From Pirellulales bacterium (lineage in GTDB: Bacteria > Planctomycetota > Planctomycetia > Pirellulales > Lacipirellulaceae), in the NCBI GenBank assembly GCA_028279215.1, contig JANQOF010000067.1, positions 41,552-105,551 of the forward strand: DNA of 64,000 bases, written 5' to 3'. The position numbers were made by a program, and so were the translations under genes. Positions 43,645 to 52,695 of this stretch are shown piece by piece. The first letter of the stretch is position 1. The number at the start of each line of letters is the position of its first letter. The notes under the pieces were generated by a model. The model saw only the letters and a list, made by a program, of their open reading frames with translations. It was not told the origin of the DNA and did not search any database.

Positions 43645-44613
43645 TCATATCTGAAATCTCTGAACTCGGTGGTTGTAGCTATCGAGAACGAACGTCTTTC
43701 CGCGGCTATCTTGAACAATGGCCCAAGGGTTGTGCAGTTGGCCTGGCTGGCGCCCTTGGCCGCCCCAAATGGCCAGCGAGTTGCCCTGCTGGTCGAACTT
43801 TTGTACGCGGCTGTTGCCGTATTCGCAAACGACGACGTTCTCTTGCCGGTCGAAGCACATGCAATATGGATACGAGAGTTTCCCAAGTTCGATTCCCTCA
43901 CCACCCCATTCGAACAGGAACTGGCCCTCCGTATCAAATACCTGGAGGCGATGATTCCCGGCGTCGCACACCCAAATTCGGTCTAGCTTGTCGACATGCA
44001 TGTTCTGAGGCCGCAGGAACTGCCCCGGCGCCGTGCCGTGGGTGCCCCATTGTAGAATAAATGTGCCATCGCGTGCGAATTTTTGAATCCTGTCGTGCTG
44101 GCCATACTCGGAGACGTATAGGTAGCCGTTCGAGTCTTGCACTACGTCCGTGGTCCATCCCAAGTTTCCTGGCTGTTGCCCCTGTTCACCAAACGACTCG
44201 TTGTCCAGCGGCTGGCCGTCCAACGTGTAGACGAGCACTCGGAAGTAGTGGGTATCTGCGACGAATAGCTTTCCATCGATGATCGACATGCCAGTGGGAC
44301 GCCCATTCTTACTCTCAGGGGTCCGCCAGCCACGCAGGAACTCGCCGTCGCGGTCGAAGACCTGAATGCGAGCGGTAATGTCGACGAGGTAGAGCAGATC
44401 GTCGTCGTCGATGCACATGGCCCGCGGCTTTTGTAGTCGTCCCGGCGCAACTCCGCGCTCCCCCCAAACCTTCTCGGCACGCGACTTCCCATCAGCGCGG
44501 CCGACGCATCCTGCGAAAGGCACGAGCATGGTCGCGGCAGCTCTCCGGAGTAGCTGGCGACGTGTCTGGGGGCTATTGAGCCGGCTCGGCGATGAGGACG
44601 AAATTCGTTTCAC
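43645..44613 (-). CDS. NHL-repeat beta-propeller lipoprotein
   Basis: A 322-residue protein. GTG 44613 follows GGAGG, a strong ribosome-binding site, and is preferred to the longer frame from 44739, which would overlap the divergent gene. The N-terminus has a twin-arginine motif (TRRQLLRRAAATMLVPFAGC) ending in a lipobox-like cysteine. Six NHL-type repeats follow (each with DDDLLYLVDITARIQVFDRDGEFLRGW-like sequence), a six-bladed propeller likely facing the periplasm. It heads the minus-strand VWA/MoxR cluster, 66 bases upstream of the large VWA gene; binding partner unknown. Confidence 0.8.
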   Translation of the reverse strand: MKRISSSSPSRLNSPQTRRQLLRRAAATMLVPFAGCVGRADGKSRAEKVWGERGVAPGRLQKPRAMCIDDDDLLYLVDITARIQVFDRDGEFLRGWRTPESKNGRPTGMSIIDGKLFVADTHYFRVLVYTLDGQPLDNESFGEQGQQPGNLGWTTDVVQDSNGYLYVSEYGQHDRIQKFARDGTFILQWGTHGTAPGQFLRPQNMHVDKLDRIWVCDAGNHRLQVFDTEGQFLFEWGGEGIELGKLSYPYCMCFDRQENVVVCEYGNSRVQKFDQQGNSLAIWGGQGRQPGQLHNPWAIVQDSRGKTFVLDSYNHRVQRFQI

Positions 44614-44765
44614 ACCTCCATTACAACCGCTGGACGTTGCCGTTGGCAACAGATGCGCAGCCGAAAGCCCATGCTTCGGGCCATAGAGTTGCTTGCCCCA
44701 GCCGGAAAAGGCCCGTATAACGTGTGATTCTCGCCACATTTTCCCGAAGCCCTGCTCTCTTCAAT

Positions 44766-45917
44766 ATGCCGCCGCTTCGAATCGATGTTCATCAGGCCGA
44801 TGACTTGCGCGACGTCGTGCATCGTGCCGTACAAGCACTGGTGGAGGGAAAGCTGGTCGCCTTTCCCACGGAGACCGTTTATGGAGTGGCGGCAAGCGCC
44901 TGTAACCCCGAGGCCGTCGAACGGTTGAAGGCCACCAAGGACCGAGCGCCTGGATTGCCGTTTGCATTGGCCATCAAGAGCGCTGCCGAGGCACGCGACT
45001 ACGCGCCCGACATGAGTCCGCTAGCATGGCGGATGGCGCGCCGCTGCTTTCCAGGTCCGGTGACGTTAGTCCTGGATTGCGATCATGCTCGTGGCCTGAC
45101 CGGCAGACTGGCCGATAGCGTCAAGAACGCCGTTTGCCCAACCGGGACGGTTGGGTTGCGTGTGCCGGCGAACCAAGTGCTGCTGGACGTGTTGTGTATG
45201 ATTAATGGTCCGCTGGCCTTCACAAGTGCTAATCGAGCAGGAAAGGCCGAAGCGGTTACAGCCGACGAGGTAATTGAGTACCTTGGAGACAACGTCGATC
45301 TGGTACTCGACGATGGTGCCGCTAGGTACGGCCGCCCAAGCTCCGTAGTGCGAGTGGCTGGAAGTAAGTTGGAGATCCTCCGAGAGGGTGTTGTGGGTAC
45401 CTCCACCCTGGAACGTTTGACGCGGTACATGGTCGTCATGGTATGTACCGGCAATACTTGCCGAAGTCCGATGGCCGAAGCGTTGATGCGTAAGGCGCTT
45501 GCCGCGGAACTCAGGGTGCCAGCCGACGACCTGGACGAGCGTGGCGTAGTCGTATTATCGGCGGGGTTGGCTGCTGCGCCCGGATCGCCTCCGAGTGCCG
45601 AGGCAGTGTCTTTGATGCGAGAGCACGGCATGGCGCTCGACGACCACCGCGCCCAGCCACTCACCGATCAGTTGCTCGGCCACGCCGACCTGATTCTGGC
45701 CATGACGCGCAGCCACCAATACGCAATCAGTCAGGCGAGCCCCGATGCGGCAGGGAAGACCGAATTGCTCATGCCGGCTGGCGAAGACGTGGCCGACCCT
45801 ATTGGGGGCCCGATTGAAGTCTATCGCGCTTGCGCCAACCAAATCTCTGATGGTGTTGCTCACCACGCCAAGCGGATCGCCGGGTTGGTCCAAAGAGATG
45901 AAGAGAGTAAAGGTTAG
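44766..45917 (+). CDS. Fusion: threonylcarbamoyl-AMP synthase (Sua5/YrdC) plus low-molecular-weight phosphatase
   Basis: A 383-residue protein. Residues 1-210 are a Sua5/YrdC domain (AFPTETVYGVAASA, KDRAPGLPFALAI, GTVGLRVPANQ, FTSANRAG), which makes threonylcarbamoyl-AMP for tRNA t6A. Residues 222-370 are a low-molecular-weight protein phosphatase: VCTGNTCRSPMAEAL has the CX5R loop (Cys227-Arg233) and ADPIGG the general-acid Asp near 345. The loop has Thr at the position where Bacillus YwlE, a protein-arginine phosphatase, also has Thr (CTGNTCRSP). rpiB follows, the same order as Bacillus ywlC, ywlE, rpiB, here with the first two fused. Confidence 0.9.
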   Translation: MPPLRIDVHQADDLRDVVHRAVQALVEGKLVAFPTETVYGVAASACNPEAVERLKATKDRAPGLPFALAIKSAAEARDYAPDMSPLAWRMARRCFPGPVTLVLDCDHARGLTGRLADSVKNAVCPTGTVGLRVPANQVLLDVLCMINGPLAFTSANRAGKAEAVTADEVIEYLGDNVDLVLDDGAARYGRPSSVVRVAGSKLEILREGVVGTSTLERLTRYMVVMVCTGNTCRSPMAEALMRKALAAELRVPADDLDERGVVVLSAGLAAAPGSPPSAEAVSLMREHGMALDDHRAQPLTDQLLGHADLILAMTRSHQYAISQASPDAAGKTELLMPAGEDVADPIGGPIEVYRACANQISDGVAHHAKRIAGLVQRDEESKG

Positions 45918-46064
45918 AATTAACGTGTGGCATGTGTCTCACGTGAATTCAGGCCGAATCTAAAGCCCCCCACGTAAACACGACCCGTTCGATTTGATAT
46001 ACTGAAGGCAGCAATCCACCACCCTGGACGGCTCCCACCTAACCCAGTGTTAAGGCCCTTCCGA

Positions 46065-46517
46065 ATGCGTATTGCCGTTGCGAGCGACCACCGTGGATTC
46101 CAAATCAAGGAGCAAATCGTCGAAATGCTCCGCGATAAGGGCCACGAAGTGGACGACGCCGGGACGTGTGGGCCAGAGAGCGTCGACTATCCGGATTTTG
46201 CCGCCATCGTTGCCAAGAAAATCAGCGATCAATCCGCCGATCGTGGCATCTTGGTCTGCGGTACCGGCATTGGCATGGCTATCGCTGCAAACAAATTCAA
46301 GGGCGTTCGGGCAGCTCCTTGCACCGACGAAGTGACCGCTGAAATCAGTCGTCGGCACAACGACTTGAATGTGCTGTGCTTGTCGGCCGACTTGATCTCG
46401 CCTCGGACTGTCGAGCGAATGATTGAAACCTGGATCAATACCGAGTTCGAGGGCGGGCGTCACCTGCGGCGCATTGAGAAGATCAACGCACTCGAGAAAT
46501 GTGAACACGACGAATAA
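46065..46517 (+). CDS. rpiB: Ribose 5-phosphate isomerase B
   Basis: A 150-residue enzyme. MRIAVASDHRGFQIKEQIVEML at the start, then ESVDYPDFA and RGILVCGTGIGMAIAANK with the active-site Cys, match RpiB, which interconverts ribose 5-phosphate and ribulose 5-phosphate. ATG 46065 fits homologue starts; ATG 46047 would add six residues. It follows the Sua5-phosphatase fusion, a neighbour relationship also known in Firmicutes. Confidence 0.94.
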   Translation: MRIAVASDHRGFQIKEQIVEMLRDKGHEVDDAGTCGPESVDYPDFAAIVAKKISDQSADRGILVCGTGIGMAIAANKFKGVRAAPCTDEVTAEISRRHNDLNVLCLSADLISPRTVERMIETWINTEFEGGRHLRRIEKINALEKCEHDE

Positions 46518-46549
46518 TCTCGCGTCGTTCCTCTTGCCGACAGCCGAAT

Positions 46550-47905
46550 ATGCCAGCCACTTCATCGCTTCGCGACGACGCTATGCGCATCTGGCGAGCA
46601 GGCGTCGATGCGGTGCGAGCAGGCAAGCTACTCGAACGCGAAACCCAAGTTGCCGGGCGTACGCTTCGCATTGGCGATTTCGAGACTTCATTGGACGCCG
46701 TAGGGCGGATTACGGTGGTCGGCGGCGGGAAGGCAGCCGCAGGTATGGCCGTTGGACTCGAAACGGCGCTTGGACCGCAACTGATTGCCGAAAAGCATCT
46801 GGCCGGTTGCTTGAACGTGCCCGAGGGCACGGTCGAGCCAACGACGGCTATTCACTTGCATGTCGGTCGCCCAGCTGGTGTGAATGAGCCCCGGCCCGAG
46901 GGAGTGGAGGGTGCCCGCCAAATGCTCCGCGACGTGTCCAGTCTAGGGCCAAGCGACCTGTGCATTTGTTTGCTATCGGGCGGTGGGTCGGCCCTGTTGC
47001 CGGCCCCAGCGGCGGGTGTGTCACTGGCCGACATGATCGCCATCACTAAATTGCTTGCAGCATCGGGCGCTACGATCGATCAACTCAATTGCGTCCGCCG
47101 CCAGTTGAGCGACATCAAGGGCGGAGGATTAGCCCGGGCTTGCACCGCTGGCACCTTGGTCACGGTGATTATCTCTGACGTATTGGGCGATCCGCTGAAA
47201 ACCATTGCGTCGGGCCCAACCGTGGAGTGCAACGAAGGCCCAACGGCAGCACTCGATACGCTAGCCAATTTGGGCCTGAGCGACCATCCTGATGCGGCAC
47301 CGATCGTGGCGTACCTTAAGAATCAACAGGGACATGCCGGGCACCTGAAATCGGCCGGACCGGCGTGCGATGTCCACCACGTCATTCTGGCCAACAATGC
47401 GACCGCGGTTGACGCTGCGGGCATGGAGGCCGAACGGCTTGGATACAACCATGCGATGATTTGTGCGTCCGAGTCGGAAGGCCCAGCAGAGGATGTTGGG
47501 CGACATCTCGCCCAGATGGCCCAAACGATGCGGAACCAACCTGGCCCCAACTGTCTGATCACCGGTGGTGAACCTACGGTGGTGCTCGCTCCGCGAGAGC
47601 TTCGCGGCATGGGGGGGCGTAACCAGCAGTTGGTGCTGGCCGCCCTCGCCGAACTGGGCGATTGCCATCGCATCGCACTTCTATCTGGGGGCACCGATGG
47701 CGAAGACGGCCCTACCGACGCTGCTGGCGCGGTGATCGACGAGCAAGTTGCGGCGGCAGCGCAACAAGAGCGCTTGGACCAAACCGACTACCTAGCCAGG
47801 AACGACGCATATTCGTTCTTCGAGCCGCTCGATGGCCTGATCAAGACCGGCCCTACCGGCACGAACGTATGCGACGTGCGCGTCGTAGTGGTCGAGCAGT
47901 CGTAG
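46550..47905 (+). CDS. Glycerate 2-kinase type enzyme (DUF4147/MOFRL family)
   Basis: A 451-residue protein. The N-terminal half has the DUF4147 glycerate kinase pattern (VVGGGKAAAGMAVGLE, LLSGGGSALLPAPAAGVSLADMIA, CVRRQLSDIKGGGLA, ISDVLGDPLKTIASGPT), and the C-terminal MOFRL part includes ITGGEPTVVL, GGRNQQLVLAAL and LLSGGTDGEDGPTDAAGAV. It phosphorylates glycerate at C2, in serine-cycle or glyoxylate metabolism. It starts 32 bases after rpiB, so may be cotranscribed. Confidence 0.92.
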   Translation: MPATSSLRDDAMRIWRAGVDAVRAGKLLERETQVAGRTLRIGDFETSLDAVGRITVVGGGKAAAGMAVGLETALGPQLIAEKHLAGCLNVPEGTVEPTTAIHLHVGRPAGVNEPRPEGVEGARQMLRDVSSLGPSDLCICLLSGGGSALLPAPAAGVSLADMIAITKLLAASGATIDQLNCVRRQLSDIKGGGLARACTAGTLVTVIISDVLGDPLKTIASGPTVECNEGPTAALDTLANLGLSDHPDAAPIVAYLKNQQGHAGHLKSAGPACDVHHVILANNATAVDAAGMEAERLGYNHAMICASESEGPAEDVGRHLAQMAQTMRNQPGPNCLITGGEPTVVLAPRELRGMGGRNQQLVLAALAELGDCHRIALLSGGTDGEDGPTDAAGAVIDEQVAAAAQQERLDQTDYLARNDAYSFFEPLDGLIKTGPTGTNVCDVRVVVVEQS

Positions 47906-47931
47906 AATTCCAACCGCTGCTAAGCGCAGGA

Positions 47932-49464
47932 TCAATCCCACCACCACTGACCCGGCTCGAGTGCAGAGAGGTTGACTTCGGAGCGGGCGTGAGCGACCTC
48001 ACCGTTGTCATCCGACAAGAGGTTGGCGGAATCGAGTGCCGAGGTCGGCCGTATTTGCACTCCACCTCCAATGGGAGTCATCAACGTGCGACCTTTCCAG
48101 ATGGCGTTCACAGCGGTAGCGACTTGCTCGGGGGCGTTGAATGTCTCCACCGGGTAACTCGATTCGTCCATGAAGAGCGCCATCGTCCAGCCAACGCGGC
48201 CGTATAGGTCGTGTTGTTGCATAAATGCAGCGGCCACTGCCATGTCGATGCAATTGCGCAATTGGGCGTAGATGGGCGTCTTCGACGCCAAGTCGGGATA
48301 GACCTTGGTGAACGCGCTGGTGAAATGTTGGCTAGCGCGGTTGACGCCGCCAGAGGTCTGCCGGCCGCCCTGCTGGCTAACCACCTCCGCTTCGCCCACT
48401 AGCTTGACGCCTTCGCCGACAACCTGCATCGACAGTGAGTCGTCGGAAACACGAACACACTCGTAATCGGGCACAAAGTACCATCGCTCCAGGGCGTTAC
48501 GGGCAATCGCCGCGGGATTGGCTCTATCGACGTAGCTTTTCAATCGCACGGCGGGACGCTCGAGATTGATACCAATGAGCTTCATCCGGTAATCGGCCTC
48601 GACCATCACCTGTGCAAAATGCGTGGTGGCCGGGACCCCCCCCACCGTAATGATTTGCGGGCCCATCGACTCTTGCAGCTTGTCGACGATGAATTGCGTA
48701 TCGTTCGGAGTTGCCTGCCGTCCATATTGCATCAGGAAACGCTGCATCCGCGAGAGGCCTTCGGGCGTCGGATCGATGGAGCAGTAAAGCACGGGTGAGT
48801 TACCGCCCGTTTGCGGAGGGAAGGCGCGAAGAGCAGTGATGAGGTCTTGCAGTTCGATCACCGGGCGACCGCTCGCAATGCCGCGCATCCGCCCGTCGAG
48901 ATCTTCAGCCCATGGCTCCGCGGGGCCGGCGATCACTATGTCACCAGACTCTGGGTAGCAGAACACGTACTCGATTCGAGTAAGCCCTGCCAGATGCTTC
49001 ATCGTGTCGTTTGGACCGCTACCAGCGGCAATCTTGTCGGCGATGGCTTGCTCTAGCCGCGTCAGCGAGACCTTACGCAACTCGCTTACCTTAGTCAGGT
49101 CACCTTCGAGCGAAGCGAGTGCTCCTTGAATGCGGGCACGGGTGAGTTCGCCCGTGGGATCGGGATTGCTTTGGCGACGTAGCACACCTTGGGCATCAAC
49201 GAACACGCCCGATCCAGGTCCTGTCGCCAGGGTATTGCCGCCCCCCCCCCCGAATCCTCCTCCACCGCCTCCAAAACCACCCCCTCCACCAAGACCACCG
49301 CCGCCGAATCCGCCGCCGCCGAATTGCGCGTAGCTCGGCGTGCCTGGGACAACCGACAGACTCATGGCCAGTGCCACGGCAAACAAGTTCGTGAGACGGT
49401 TGGGGATTCGCGAGTCCATCAGGGGACCTCTTGCTTGAGGGGGTGCCATCTTCGTTTCGTTCAT
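47932..49464 (-). CDS. DUF1598-type secreted planctomycete protein with Gly-rich tract
   Basis: A 510-residue protein. ATG 49464 is chosen because a signal peptide (LTNLFAVALAMSLSVVPGTPSYAQ) follows. Residues about 45-75 are almost pure Gly/Phe (GGGGFGGGG...), including a run of eleven C on the plus strand at 49241-49251. The mature domain (TGELTRARIQGALASLEGDLTKVSELRKVSL, YVFCYPESGDIVIAGPAEPW, YGRQATPNDTQFIVDKLQESMGPQ) resembles the planctomycete-specific DUF1598 family, function unknown. It is convergent with the glycerate kinase gene and divergent from the DUF11 gene. Confidence 0.72.
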   Translation of the reverse strand: MNETKMAPPQARGPLMDSRIPNRLTNLFAVALAMSLSVVPGTPSYAQFGGGGFGGGGLGGGGGFGGGGGGFGGGGGNTLATGPGSGVFVDAQGVLRRQSNPDPTGELTRARIQGALASLEGDLTKVSELRKVSLTRLEQAIADKIAAGSGPNDTMKHLAGLTRIEYVFCYPESGDIVIAGPAEPWAEDLDGRMRGIASGRPVIELQDLITALRAFPPQTGGNSPVLYCSIDPTPEGLSRMQRFLMQYGRQATPNDTQFIVDKLQESMGPQIITVGGVPATTHFAQVMVEADYRMKLIGINLERPAVRLKSYVDRANPAAIARNALERWYFVPDYECVRVSDDSLSMQVVGEGVKLVGEAEVVSQQGGRQTSGGVNRASQHFTSAFTKVYPDLASKTPIYAQLRNCIDMAVAAAFMQQHDLYGRVGWTMALFMDESSYPVETFNAPEQVATAVNAIWKGRTLMTPIGGGVQIRPTSALDSANLLSDDNGEVAHARSEVNLSALEPGQWWWD

Positions 49465-49825
49465 GGGCCGCCTGATTAGACTGTGGCCAGCCGGCGGACA
49501 AATACCGGTAGCGCAGCAGCAACGGCGAAAACGCCCTAACCCGATGGTAATCGGGCGGTTTGGGCAAAGCAAGCAAACGGTACCATGATTGGGCGGCCGG
49601 ATTACCCGATTGGCACGAATTCGCGATCCGTCTCTGGCGAGGGCGGCAGCGAGGGGCTCGCCGTGGGACGCTGCAACCGGCACAACCACTTCGACCTGCG
49701 GTAAGTGTTGCCAAATGTCACCACCAGATGTGGGAAAATGGCATCACGGTGGCACCCAGGCGGCATATTTTAACACGCCTCGCCGCGCGCTCGGACGACT
49801 TGCCGGCCACGTTTTCGAATATGCC

Positions 49826-52294
49826 ATGAAGCCACTGGACCGCTCAATTCAACATGCAACGGCCTTGCTGCTCGCCCTGGTGGGCATCGCCGCCGGCGGC
49901 TGCGCGATGAATGAGCTTCCGAGAATCGACCCGACCGGCCAGCGGCTGTTGGTTTTCCCAGGTGAACCAACCCCTGCCATCGCGCCCCTGCCGCAGGCCG
50001 CCGCACCAACTCTGCCGCCTGGCGCGGTTGCAAGCCTCCCGGCAGTACCGGGCAACGTGGAAGCGCCTCCGGTATACACGGACCCGTACCTTCCTGGACC
50101 GGGTGGTCCGACCACGACGCCATCGGCCCAGTCGGTAGTGGTTGGTCCGCCGGTGGCGGCGACCACCGGGCAGCCGGTCACCATCGCGGCACCGGTCGCG
50201 GGCGAAGCGCTTAGCATCTCGCCCTCCCGCGTGCTCGCACCAATTGGCAGCGAGGTGATCCTTATCGGCGGCGTGTGCGCCGAGAACGGCTACCTGCGCA
50301 CCAACGAGCGCATTGAGTGGATGCTCGACCGAGCCGGCACTGGCCAAATCGTCACGGTTGGCGGACGGAACGAGTTGGACATGTTTCGCCTGCCACAAAA
50401 CACGCCGCGCAAGATCGACAACTATTTCGCGGTTGGATCGACGTCGCCGTATGCCGACGTGCTCGACCGAGGCACGCCCAGTCCCAACGACGACATCGAG
50501 ATCCGACGTGGTGACGCGTGGATCTCGATTTCGTCCCCCGCCGAGGGGACAAGCTATGTGACCGCCTACGCGCCAAACGTTGCCAATTGGGCGGGGCGGA
50601 CCGCGCGGGCTACGATCTACTGGGTCGACGCGCAGTGGGCGTTTCCGCCGTCGGTCACGCTTGCACCAAGCGAGAACCACACGCTCACCACTACCGTTAC
50701 ACGCCAAAGCGATGGAGCGCCGATCGCCGGGTGGATTGTGCGGTACCGCGTCGCGGGTGGCGGTGCAGGGCTTGGGTACGGCCGGGGCCAAACTTCCGAC
50801 GTGCCCACCGACAACCAAGGCCGCGCGAGTGTCGATATCGCGCCCACCGACGATCGCCCCGGTACGACAAATATCGAAGTAGAGATCATTCGTCCCGAAC
50901 AAGCGGGTGTCGCAGCCAGCCCCCGAGTAACTCTTGGCCGAGCGGTATCAGTCGTCACCTGGGCCGCAGGCGGCATTAGCGGCACTCCGATGCCCTCCAC
51001 ATTCCCCCCCGTAGACTCGTCACCTATCGGTCCGCCGGCCGCAGACGGCTGGCAGTCGCCCACGCCAACACCAACTCCCTCCCCGTCACCGACTCCAACG
51101 CCTGCTCCAGAACCTACTCCGGCGGCAGGTACCCCGGACTTGTCTGTGGAGATTGAGCAACGGACTCCAGGGGCTACGTTCCGCGTGGGAGATACGGTTG
51201 ACTACCTCATCACCGTCACCAATCGAGGAAGCGGTACGGCTCGAAACGTGAAGGTCGTGGACGAATTTGATATCGGCCTAGAGACCGACATTGCCGAACC
51301 GGGGATCCAAGTATTCAGCACGAAGGATTTTCCTTTCGACCTTGCGCCGGGTGAGTCGCGTCCACTGCCAATAGTCACGTTCCGCATCAAGCAGCCCGGC
51401 CGACTTTCACATAGTGTGACCGCTACTGCGGACAACGCGGTCAATGCGTTCGATCGCGCGGATGTCAACGTTGAAGCCGAGGCGAGCATCGCTCCGCCCA
51501 CATTACGAGTTTCTATGGATGGTCCGATTCGTGGCACTGTAGGCGAAGTAGCCAGATTCAAGATTCGCGTAGAAAACGTGGGGAGTGTCCCTGCCCAAAA
51601 CGTTGTTGTGTCAACCACTCGCGATCCCGAAATGACACCTGTAGGCGCCGACCCGAACAAGGCATACGACGAGGTCGAGTTCAGGAGCACAGGAACCATT
51701 CGATGGGTCACGCCGGAACTAGCGCCCCAAGCGAGCGAGACGTATGAATTCGAATGTAGGTTTCTGACCCCAATTCAGACCGCTTTCGCGCGGGCAACCG
51801 TGACGGCCGATGGATTGACCACTCCGCAGCAAGACGAGTGGCGTGTGGAGATTCGCCCACAATTAGGTGGCGAGATTACCGCCCCACCACTCGGCGGCGT
51901 TCCGCCTTCGACAAAGCCGGCGGGTTTTGACATTTCTGTCACCCCGCCCGCAGGTGCCAGGGTTGGCAATCGATCGTTGATATACGTGCGCTTGCGGAAC
52001 ACTTCGGGTGCCGTACAGCAGAATGTACAACTACGCGTGTTGATACCGCCGACATTACAGGCCGATTTTAGCCAGGTTCAGTCAACCGCCACTGCCGAGC
52101 CGGCTGACTGGGGTGTCTATGGCACCGCTTTGTTGGTGGGGCCAATCGCCGAAATGGCACCCGGCGAGGAATTTCAGGTAACCGTGCCGGTCGATGCACT
52201 TCAGCAGGGGCGGACGAAGATTGTTGCCGACGTGTCATCCGCGGCGCTGCAGCCGACCGACGACGTGCAAGAGATGGACATCTTGCCACGCTGA
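49826..52294 (+). CDS. DUF11 repeat lipoprotein with Pro/Thr linker
   Basis: An 822-residue outer-membrane-type lipoprotein: the signal ends LLALVGIAAGGC, a lipobox. Residues 25-120 are Pro/Ala-rich. Then come Ig-like sections (ITAPVAGEALSIS... SVTLAPSENHTLTTTVTRQ), a PTPTPSPSPTPTPAPEPTP linker near residue 425, and DUF11 beta-sandwich repeats (DLSVEIEQRTPGATFRVGDTVDYLITVTNRGSG). DUF11 proteins often build surface layers or adhesins. ATG 49826 is the obvious start despite the long upstream frame. It is divergent from the DUF1598 gene. Confidence 0.82.
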   Translation: MKPLDRSIQHATALLLALVGIAAGGCAMNELPRIDPTGQRLLVFPGEPTPAIAPLPQAAAPTLPPGAVASLPAVPGNVEAPPVYTDPYLPGPGGPTTTPSAQSVVVGPPVAATTGQPVTIAAPVAGEALSISPSRVLAPIGSEVILIGGVCAENGYLRTNERIEWMLDRAGTGQIVTVGGRNELDMFRLPQNTPRKIDNYFAVGSTSPYADVLDRGTPSPNDDIEIRRGDAWISISSPAEGTSYVTAYAPNVANWAGRTARATIYWVDAQWAFPPSVTLAPSENHTLTTTVTRQSDGAPIAGWIVRYRVAGGGAGLGYGRGQTSDVPTDNQGRASVDIAPTDDRPGTTNIEVEIIRPEQAGVAASPRVTLGRAVSVVTWAAGGISGTPMPSTFPPVDSSPIGPPAADGWQSPTPTPTPSPSPTPTPAPEPTPAAGTPDLSVEIEQRTPGATFRVGDTVDYLITVTNRGSGTARNVKVVDEFDIGLETDIAEPGIQVFSTKDFPFDLAPGESRPLPIVTFRIKQPGRLSHSVTATADNAVNAFDRADVNVEAEASIAPPTLRVSMDGPIRGTVGEVARFKIRVENVGSVPAQNVVVSTTRDPEMTPVGADPNKAYDEVEFRSTGTIRWVTPELAPQASETYEFECRFLTPIQTAFARATVTADGLTTPQQDEWRVEIRPQLGGEITAPPLGGVPPSTKPAGFDISVTPPAGARVGNRSLIYVRLRNTSGAVQQNVQLRVLIPPTLQADFSQVQSTATAEPADWGVYGTALLVGPIAEMAPGEEFQVTVPVDALQQGRTKIVADVSSAALQPTDDVQEMDILPR

Positions 52295-52317
52295 GCGGCT
52301 GGACCAACACTTAGGCA

Positions 52318-52695
52318 ATGGTCACCCGCTTTGTATTGCTAAAGCACGATGTGCCCGACGATTTCGGACGCCCCAGCCACTGGGATCTGCTGCTTGAGCG
52401 GGGCGAGAGCTGTTGGACTTGGGCCATGGAACGACTCCCCGGACAGCTCTCAGGAAAAGACAGTCCATTGAGCGTGGAAGCTCGCAGGTTGCCCGATCAC
52501 CGTTTGCACTATCTGGATTACGAGGGGCGTGTTGGCAACGGTCGCGGAACAGTGCGAAGGGTTCTAAGCGGAGATTGCCGTTGGATCTCCGTGAGCGATG
52601 CACAGGTGCACGTTCAACTCATGGCGTCCACCATTTGCCTAGACATCCACGTCGAACTGCAAGGCGAATATCGCTGGACGCTCAGCGTCCGATAA
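52318..52695 (+). CDS. Stand-alone LigD-type 3'-phosphoesterase (DNA polymerase ligase N-terminal domain)
   Basis: A 125-residue single-domain protein. RFVLLKHDVPDDFGRPSHWDLLLE resembles the LigD phosphoesterase motif KH...H.D, whose His and Asp residues bind metal, and it ends ELQGEYRWTLSVR, like the C-terminal strand. In LigD this domain trims 3' ends in non-homologous end joining; here it is free-standing and no ligase or Ku gene is near. It follows the DUF11 gene by 23 bases. Its last codons overlap the convergent neighbour's stop by 14 bases. Confidence 0.72.
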   Translation: MVTRFVLLKHDVPDDFGRPSHWDLLLERGESCWTWAMERLPGQLSGKDSPLSVEARRLPDHRLHYLDYEGRVGNGRGTVRRVLSGDCRWISVSDAQVHVQLMASTICLDIHVELQGEYRWTLSVR

